NCBI GenBank assembly: GCA_041917975.1
Contig: JAYRWN010000291.1
Coordinates: 1 to 11,110, forward strand
Source of the DNA: JAYRWN01 sp041917975
GTDB taxonomy: Bacteria > Bacteroidota > Bacteroidia > Chitinophagales > Saprospiraceae
Length of the DNA: 11,110 nt
Reading direction: 5' to 3'
Below the pieces are notes generated by a model. The model saw nothing but the letters and a program-made list of their open reading frames with translations, made no database searches and was not told where the DNA came from. How positions within the stretch are numbered: position 1 is the first letter of the stretch; each line of letters opens with the position of its first letter. The position numbers and the translations under genes are program-made. This document shows positions 5,528 through 11,110 of the stretch, one piece after another.

Positions 5528-8500
5528 ATGAAAAAACGCTTCAATTTTGTGTGGGTTTACCTCTTGTTAGCCATGCAGGTGGCATGGGCTCAGAGGACAA
5601 TAACCGGTAAAATTACAGACGCCAGTGACGGTTCGCCTTTACCAGGTGTAAGCATTTTTGTAAAAGGGACCTCTGTAGGAACAGCCAGTGATGTGGATGG
5701 AGGTTATGAACTCGTGGTTCCTCAAAACGCTACTACTTTAGTGTTTTCATTCCTGGGATATGAAACTAAAGAAATACTCCTAGGTATAGAAAATTCGGTT
5801 AATGTTTCACTTGGTTCGGCTGCATCAGAGCTGGATGAAGTGGTTGTAACTGCATTAGGGATACGCAAAGAAGTAAAAAAAATAGGCTACTCGGTCCAAA
5901 AACTTGCCTCTAATGAAATCGTTAAGACTTCCCCTCCAAACCTGGCTCAGGGGCTAATGGGCAAGGCTGCAGGTCTAAATGTATCCGTACCTAACGGTGT
6001 AGAGGGTGGTTCTCAACGTATTATCATCCGGGGTAATACCAGCTTATTAAATAACAACCAGCCTTTGATTGTCATCGATGGCATTCAAATGTCCAGCGGT
6101 CAACTGGGTTTAAATCAATCTAATGGCACAGGTTATAACATCCGTAATGCATCTTTCAGTACACCGGACTTGGGCGGAACCCAAACCGACTGGGGCACTT
6201 CCTTAAATTCTATCAATAGCGAAGACATCGAAGAAATCAACATTTTAAAAGGTCCAACCGCGGCTGCATTATATGGTGCCCGAGGAGCAAATGGGGTCAT
6301 CCTGATTACTACCAAAAAAGGAGCTAAACGCGACGGGTTTGGTGTGGAATATTCTTTCTCTACCCGATTAAACAAGGCTTACTTATTTCAGGATTATCAG
6401 CAAGAATACGGTTATGGAGGTGCCATAGGACTCTGGACAGCTAATGATGATCTAAAGCTTCCGAAGGATAATCAAGGCCGCTATCGCTATCCAGCTGAAG
6501 CACCTTGGTCCGGCGCTGATGTAGATAATAAATTCACCCAGTTTGGTCCATTACCCGGGGGATATAATTTTTGGGACCAGTTCAGTTGGCCTGGTGCAGG
6601 ATTGTCATGGGGAGCTAAAATGGATGGACGCCCGGTAGTATGGTGGGATGGCGTTACCCGTCCATATTCTCCCACCAAAGACGCCAATAAATCCTTTTTC
6701 CAAGACGGTAATACCACCTCTCATAATGTATCCTTCTCTACCGGAGGAGATTTTGGAGGTATACGGGTCTCTTTAAACCGTACCGGGAATACAGCCATCA
6801 TACCTAATAGTAATTTTGACAATACATCCATAAATATCGGTTCCAATCTAAATTTGACAAAAAAGACTAAGGTGGAGGCAATAGCTGGATACTCACGTTT
6901 CAATCGATTGAATACTCCGGCAATAGGTGACAATAACAGTATCAGTAAATTCCTTACTTATGGCTTTCCTTCGGATTATGTGCCTATCGAAAAGGATGTA
7001 TATGTAAAGGCTGACGGTTCAAGAAACCAATTCGATAATGGGACTTACCCTCTATCGTATCCCTACGGCAGTTACACAAATTTATTTTGGCACACCTACA
7101 AACAAAATACCACTTTACAACGCGACCGTTTGGTGGGATCAGTGAAGTTAGACGCTGAAATTACCCCGTGGTTAAATATCATGGGCCGCTCCGGTTTAGA
7201 GTACGCCACTAACGAGTTTGAAACTAAAAACTCCCCCATTGACGCTGGTGGATATCAGGGCCAGTACGGTTTTGAATTGAACCGGGACTATACCATCACC
7301 TCTGAAGCTATGGCTACGGCTCATAAGGCTGGTCTTTTGAATGATTTTGATGCCAGTTTTAGTTTGGGTGCCAGTCAGTGGTACAATAAATTTGGAGGCT
7401 CAAACGCCTACAATAACGGTCCATTTGCCAATCCCCATTTGTATTATTTAGCCAATACTACAGCCACAGTTAACGCCGGATGGTTGCCAACTTACTATAA
7501 ATTAGAGAGTAAAATCAATTCGGTATATGGCTTGATGGATTTAACCTATAAGAACTTTTTGTTTCTACAAGTTACTGGGCGCAATGACTGGTCATCCACC
7601 TTGCCCATTAATTCCGCATCCTATTTTTACCCATCGGCCAGTTTAAGTTTTGCATTCACAGAAGCCTTTGATCTGGGAGATACAAAAGATTGGTTAAGTT
7701 TTGGAAAATTAAGGGTGGCTTATGCAGGAAGTGCTAATGGTACGGAACCCTATAAAACCAAAGCTATCTTCAATAGCGGAACCTTTGGAGGCGTGGTTAC
7801 GCGTTTCTTACCGAGCAATTTACAGCCTGGTGAATTGTTAGTGCCGGAGCGTTCCAAATCTTTTGAAATTGGTACTCAACTAGCGTTTTGGAATAACCGC
7901 TTGGGTTTGGATATAACCTATTATAAAATTAACTCCACCAACCAGATTCTTAATGCACAACTAGCCTTATCCTCTGGAGTGAGCAGCAAAATATTTAATA
8001 CCGGGGAACTAGAAAATAAAGGAATCGAATTTATTATTCGCGCGACCCCCATACGCAGTAAACAAATGGAATGGAATGTAAGTTTGAATGCCGCTCATAA
8101 TCAGAATAAGGTCTTGGCCTTATCCGAGGGAATCGATCGGTATTATTTGGGGCAAGTATTTGGAACACGTACCGGTGTATCCATGTATGCTAAGGTTGGT
8201 GATAATTTTGGTACGATTTACGGCTTGGATTATACCTATAAAAATGGCGAAAAAGTCGTGCAGAAGATCTGGAATAATACCCGCACCGAGGTGGTAGGTA
8301 CTCGTTATGTAACTACACCAGATCCGGTAGCTATAGGCAATGCCATACCCTTCCTCACCGGTGGATTGGTCAATAATCTACGTTATAAAAATTTTAGTTT
8401 GTATGTCTTGACCGATTATAAGCTAGGCGGTGATATCTATTCCATGGACTATGCCAGCGCAATGGGTGAGGGTAAAGCTCCGGCTACTTTGGTAGAGAGA

Positions 8501-8932
8501 AATGGGGGTGGACTTCCTTATACCTACCCAGATGGCTCTAAAGCCAACCATGGAGTTATTCTGGAGGGCGTTTATGAAGATGGGACCAAGAATACGGATG
8601 TGGTTCATTATATGTATAAATATGCTGGCCAGTTTCAAGCCTGGAGTAATGTGGACATGCCCCGCAGCAATGCCGTATTTGAAAACACCTGGGTCAAATT
8701 ACGTGAACTTTCTTTGACCTATGATATTCCAAAAAGTATCGTCACCAAGACCGGGGTATTTCAAGGGTTGAGTGTATCATTAATTGGACGTGACCTGTTT
8801 TACCTTTACCGCACCTTACCGGATGATCTTAATCCAGAAGGCGTAAGCGGTACGGGTAACATTCAAGGGTTGCAGTGGGCTGCTCTTCCTGGCGTCCGTT
8901 CTACTGGTGTTGCTTTAAAAGCTAGTTTCTAA
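5528..8932 (+). CDS. SusC/RagA-family TonB-dependent outer-membrane transporter
   Basis: An 1134-residue outer-membrane barrel that imports a bulky nutrient with energy from TonB-ExbBD, working under a SusD lid. A signal peptide spans 1-21 (cleavage at AWA-QR). A carboxypeptidase-D-regulatory-like domain lies at about 23-100 (ITGKITDASDGSPLPGVSIF and VFSFLGYET). The TonB-box region is DEVVVTALG (103-111), followed by the SusC signature GIRKEVKKIGYSVQ. The plug domain runs to about 265 and includes IIIRGNTSLLNNNQPLIVID and GPTAAALYGARGANGVILIT. The rest is a strand-rich barrel ending in a C-terminal Phe (KASF), the usual outer-membrane assembly signal. Length is normal for full SusC proteins, with no frameshift. 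SusD follows after 23 bp. Many SusC proteins carry glycans, but others take peptides or other oligomers, so the substrate is open; the ROK regulator upstream favours a sugar. Confidence 0.96.
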   Translation: MKKRFNFVWVYLLLAMQVAWAQRTITGKITDASDGSPLPGVSIFVKGTSVGTASDVDGGYELVVPQNATTLVFSFLGYETKEILLGIENSVNVSLGSAASELDEVVVTALGIRKEVKKIGYSVQKLASNEIVKTSPPNLAQGLMGKAAGLNVSVPNGVEGGSQRIIIRGNTSLLNNNQPLIVIDGIQMSSGQLGLNQSNGTGYNIRNASFSTPDLGGTQTDWGTSLNSINSEDIEEINILKGPTAAALYGARGANGVILITTKKGAKRDGFGVEYSFSTRLNKAYLFQDYQQEYGYGGAIGLWTANDDLKLPKDNQGRYRYPAEAPWSGADVDNKFTQFGPLPGGYNFWDQFSWPGAGLSWGAKMDGRPVVWWDGVTRPYSPTKDANKSFFQDGNTTSHNVSFSTGGDFGGIRVSLNRTGNTAIIPNSNFDNTSINIGSNLNLTKKTKVEAIAGYSRFNRLNTPAIGDNNSISKFLTYGFPSDYVPIEKDVYVKADGSRNQFDNGTYPLSYPYGSYTNLFWHTYKQNTTLQRDRLVGSVKLDAEITPWLNIMGRSGLEYATNEFETKNSPIDAGGYQGQYGFELNRDYTITSEAMATAHKAGLLNDFDASFSLGASQWYNKFGGSNAYNNGPFANPHLYYLANTTATVNAGWLPTYYKLESKINSVYGLMDLTYKNFLFLQVTGRNDWSSTLPINSASYFYPSASLSFAFTEAFDLGDTKDWLSFGKLRVAYAGSANGTEPYKTKAIFNSGTFGGVVTRFLPSNLQPGELLVPERSKSFEIGTQLAFWNNRLGLDITYYKINSTNQILNAQLALSSGVSSKIFNTGELENKGIEFIIRATPIRSKQMEWNVSLNAAHNQNKVLALSEGIDRYYLGQVFGTRTGVSMYAKVGDNFGTIYGLDYTYKNGEKVVQKIWNNTRTEVVGTRYVTTPDPVAIGNAIPFLTGGLVNNLRYKNFSLYVLTDYKLGGDIYSMDYASAMGEGKAPATLVERNGGGLPYTYPDGSKANHGVILEGVYEDGTKNTDVVHYMYKYAGQFQAWSNVDMPRSNAVFENTWVKLRELSLTYDIPKSIVTKTGVFQGLSVSLIGRDLFYLYRTLPDDLNPEGVSGTGNIQGLQWAALPGVRSTGVALKASF

Positions 8933-8955
8933 TCCGATTTAATGGCACATAAAAA

Positions 8956-10557
8956 ATGTATACAATGAACTTCATAAAAAATAAATATTCCATCATATGT
9001 TTGACGGTCCTTCTGGTGCTCCTGGGCTCATGTACCAAGGAGTTTGAAGACATCAACAAACCTTACAATCAGCCTAGCGAAGCTTCCATAGGTGACTTGT
9101 TCAATACTGTGGTTAGCTCCATGCAAAATTCCTGGCAGGAGTTAGCTACCTACCACTCGTTTATTTATCCGTTAACCCAACAAACCACCCAATACGCCAG
9201 TTCCGGGTATCGTCTCGAAAATGCCTCCAATGAGGTATGGCAGTCCTATTACAGCATGTTGGCCAACTCTAAGCTTATTGACACCTTAATTTCCCAGGAC
9301 GAAAACAGTGGAAATATGACCAACATCTTGGCCATGAACCGCGTATTGCGCGCCTATAAAACCATGCGTCTAACGGAGGAGTTTGGTGATGTTCCTTTCC
9401 ACCAGGCCGGGTATGCCATTTATGGTATTGATTTTTACAAACCGCGATTTGATACTCAGCAGGAAGTATATAAGGCTTTAATAAACGACCTGAAATGGGC
9501 TGTGGATAACTTGTCGACAGCGCCAACCCAGGTTTCTTTAGGGAGTAGTGAGACCTTCCTGAAAAACAACATCCCGATGTGGATCAAATTTGCTAACGCA
9601 TTACGACTGCGTTGCGCCATAACTATTTATGATAAAGATGCTGCATTTGCCGGTCCGCAAATCGCCGAAGCAATCAGTAAGCCCCTCATCGCTAACGGAG
9701 AAGATATTGGTTTGTGGCCTTCGAAGATACCTGGCTTGGTTTTTGAAATTCATGCCTGGTCTTTATCGGCTAATCAATACATCCGACTTGGCACCACCAT
9801 GTGGAACGCGATGTCCAATTCTAATGCCAAAGATGGTAGTGGTATTTTTGACCCCCGCTGTCGAATTTTTTATGAACCAAATCAAGCAGGCGAATGGGTT
9901 CCTTACCCTCAGAATCCTACCTCTGCTACTCCATCAGAGGGTGGAGATCCCTATAACCAAAGTCGTTTTAATAGTTGGTCCAGTAAAGGAGCCGGATGCA
10001 TCTTTTCTCCGATTAATTTTTATTTTGAGGATAAAAACTTCCTTCCACAACTGATGATTACCGCTGCTCAGGTACATCTTTATCTTGCAGAAGTCTATCA
10101 GCGCGGTCTGGGTGTTGCCAAGAATGATGCGATGGCAAAAGCTCACTATGAGGCGGGAGTAAAAGCTTCTGTTAATTTTTGGACGAAGCTAGCCATTGAT
10201 TGCCCCATCTGGGTGGAAGGAAAACCTGCTGGTTTACCCTCTGATAATGTATTAAATGTCTTTTTACAAGACCCCAAAGTGGCTTATAGTAACGACCCTG
10301 CATTGGCTTTGAAACAAATATATACCCAATTATGGATCGATGGTTTCCGGCAGCCTTGGGACATCTGGACTCTCTATCGGCGAACCGGAGGTAATTTACC
10401 TAAAGACCCTGATAATGCCTCCTATACCGAAACTACCTACGGCATTTACCATCGGTATATTTATCCGACATCAGAACAAGACTTCAATACTTCAAACTGG
10501 AAAACCGCTATGGGCGGGCAGGATAAATATGAAACCAAGACCTGGTTAGAAAAATAA
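8956..10557 (+). CDS. SusD/RagB-family nutrient-binding outer-membrane lipoprotein (SusD-like_2 type)
   Basis: A 533-residue surface lipoprotein that forms the binding lid over the SusC barrel. A hydrophobic signal ends in the lipobox L-G-S-Cys26, so Cys26 is the lipidated residue. FEDINKPYNQPS at 30-41 is the typical SusD N-terminal motif. PMWIKFANALRLRCAITIYD at 207-226 and LYLAEVYQRGLG at 375-386 followed by HYEAGVKASVNFW at 397-409 are helical (TPR-like) elements typical of the SusD-like_2 branch (PF12771). IYTQLWIDGFRQPWDIWTLY (455-474) with RRTGG (475-479) is the C-terminal motif. ATG occurs at 8956 and in frame at 8965; the second also gives a good signal peptide (MNFIKNKYSI), so the true start may be either. 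It is 23 bp after SusC and 32 bp before a strong terminator, making it the last gene of the operon. The ligand cannot be read from the sequence. Confidence 0.95.
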   Translation: MYTMNFIKNKYSIICLTVLLVLLGSCTKEFEDINKPYNQPSEASIGDLFNTVVSSMQNSWQELATYHSFIYPLTQQTTQYASSGYRLENASNEVWQSYYSMLANSKLIDTLISQDENSGNMTNILAMNRVLRAYKTMRLTEEFGDVPFHQAGYAIYGIDFYKPRFDTQQEVYKALINDLKWAVDNLSTAPTQVSLGSSETFLKNNIPMWIKFANALRLRCAITIYDKDAAFAGPQIAEAISKPLIANGEDIGLWPSKIPGLVFEIHAWSLSANQYIRLGTTMWNAMSNSNAKDGSGIFDPRCRIFYEPNQAGEWVPYPQNPTSATPSEGGDPYNQSRFNSWSSKGAGCIFSPINFYFEDKNFLPQLMITAAQVHLYLAEVYQRGLGVAKNDAMAKAHYEAGVKASVNFWTKLAIDCPIWVEGKPAGLPSDNVLNVFLQDPKVAYSNDPALALKQIYTQLWIDGFRQPWDIWTLYRRTGGNLPKDPDNASYTETTYGIYHRYIYPTSEQDFNTSNWKTAMGGQDKYETKTWLEK

Positions 10558-10589
10558 GATTTTCGTTTCACCAAGTTAAGTTCTTGTTC

Positions 10590-10623
10590 GGGCTGATGAT
10601 GACCTCATCAGCCCTATTTTTTT
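10590..10623 (+). terminator. strong rho-independent terminator of the ROK-SusCD operon
   Basis: GGGCTGATGA (10590-10599) pairs perfectly over 10 bp with TCATCAGCCC (10605-10614) around a TGACC loop. TA and then seven T (10617-10623) follow. It begins 33 bp beyond the SusD stop codon. Read on the minus strand the same stem has no T-run, so it serves the plus-strand operon and only weakly, if at all, the convergent molybdenum hydroxylase gene. Confidence 0.92.
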
Positions 10624-10661
10624 ATTATAAAATCATAACGTGGTATTGCGATTGAAATCAG

Positions 10662-10705
10662 AGCTATGATCCTCTTTTAAGTTAATTCTAGCCAGCTATG
10701 ATCCT
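10662..10705. repeat. 12-bp direct repeat at the 3' end of the molybdenum hydroxylase gene
   Basis: AGCTATGATCCT occurs at 10662-10673 and again at 10694-10705, 32 bp apart. The right copy overlaps the stop codon (minus-strand TAG at 10696-10698) and the last codons of the gene; the left copy lies just past its end. It may mark a small tandem duplication or be chance in a short convergent gap. The unique sequence between the copies shows nothing else. Confidence 0.5.
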
Positions 10706-11110
10706 ACTGGATACTGGCCAAAGGGTTGTTCATAAAATCTTTTACCGGTTGCTTTGTACAGGGCGTTGGCTAAGGCGGCAAATACCGGAGGAAATGGTGG
10801 CTCACCCATGCCGGTAGGATCATGATCATTCTCCACAAAATGCACCTCGATATTTTTCGGTGCCTCGCTGTGGCGAATCAGACGGTACTGATCAAAATTT
10901 TGTTGAACGAGCTCTCCTTCTTTGATCGTCAGCTGACCGTATAAAGCACACCCTATCCCATCTACAATCGAGCCTTCAGTCATGTTTTTAGCCGAGTCCG
11001 GGTGAATGACCAGACCACAATCGACAGCACTGCACACGTTGGTGACTACCGTTTTCCCGTTTTGAAGCTCCAGATCCAAAACATGAGCCACGTAAGTGTT
11101 ATGACAATAA
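10696..11110 (-). CDS. molybdenum hydroxylase large subunit, IorB/aldehyde-oxidase type (partial, C-terminus)
   Basis: This is the C-terminal end of a xanthine-oxidase-family molybdopterin-binding subunit. The frame stays open to the window edge (residues YCHNTY precede an internal GTG at 11091 that could be mistaken for a start), so about 137 residues are visible and most of the gene lies outside. Family marks in order are AVDCGLVIHPDSA, the loop EGSIVDGIGCALYGQLTIKE, NFDQYRLIRHSEAP, and GMGEPPFPP with the catalytic Glu (codon 10801-10803) that activates the Mo-bound hydroxyl. LANALYKATGKR and a short tail follow. The wording resembles isoquinoline 1-oxidoreductase beta subunits and membrane-associated aldehyde dehydrogenases more than xanthine dehydrogenase. 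Relatives hydroxylate N-heterocycles or aldehydes with a small 2Fe-2S partner. The substrate is unknown, and it is convergent with the SusCD operon, so not part of it. Confidence 0.88.
   Translation of the reverse strand, partial: YCHNTYVAHVLDLELQNGKTVVTNVCSAVDCGLVIHPDSAKNMTEGSIVDGIGCALYGQLTIKEGELVQQNFDQYRLIRHSEAPKNIEVHFVENDHDPTGMGEPPFPPVFAALANALYKATGKRFYEQPFGQYPVGS

Noticed and set aside
10696..11091. Complete small gene starting at the GTG at 11091
   Set aside because: The frame continues upstream to the window edge with family-typical residues, so this is the end of a long gene and the GTG encodes an internal Val.
1..11110. CRISPR arrays, insertion sequences, tRNA or rRNA genes, phage or defence genes
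   Set aside because: I looked on both strands and saw no regularly spaced repeats, transposase or integrase motifs, cloverleaf sequences or defence-protein motifs.

Overview
The window suggests a member of the Bacteroidota. The strongest evidence is a complete SusC/SusD pair: a TonB-dependent transporter with an N-terminal carboxypeptidase-regulatory-like domain, followed by a RagB/SusD lipoprotein. The genes also start on A-rich stretches without a clear Shine-Dalgarno sequence, and there is a secreted Bacteroidota-type propeller-like protein. The exact order (Saprospiria, Chitinophagia or another) cannot be decided from this sequence alone.

Left part (1-2663): a small putative lipoprotein with a helical, coiled-coil-like body (113-547), then a 326-bp gene-free stretch with nested inverted repeats. 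Next comes a saccharopine-dehydrogenase-family oxidoreductase most like lysine 6-dehydrogenases (874-1998). Convergent to it is a YdjM/DUF457-type membrane protein with a putative metal site (2042-2572, minus strand). These genes look like housekeeping or unrelated neighbours.

Central part (2664-10623): a secreted protein with a probable beta-propeller and C-terminal beta-sandwich (2664-4085), ended by a weak hairpin. A very AT-rich control region (about 4185-4281) follows, with a perfect 8-bp inverted repeat. After it come a ROK-family repressor (4282-5499), SusC (5528-8932) and SusD (8956-10557), all on the plus strand with gaps of only 28 and 23 bp. A strong rho-independent terminator closes the series at 10590-10623. 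The simplest reading is one regulator-transporter operon. The ROK protein would sense a sugar or sugar derivative, bind its own AT-rich operator, and control a SusCD complex that captures and imports an oligomeric ligand across the outer membrane. No glycoside hydrolase, lyase or inner-membrane transporter lies in the window, so the substrate cannot be named.

Right end (10624-11110): the C-terminus of a molybdenum hydroxylase large subunit (IorB / aldehyde oxidase type) on the minus strand, running off the window and facing the SusCD operon. A 12-bp direct repeat lies at its 3' end.

I see no mobile element, CRISPR array, tRNA or rRNA. Most of the window is recognisable. The points most worth a second look are the ROK-SusCD operon with its candidate operator, the unassigned secreted propeller-like protein, and the structured gap before the lysine-dehydrogenase-like gene.
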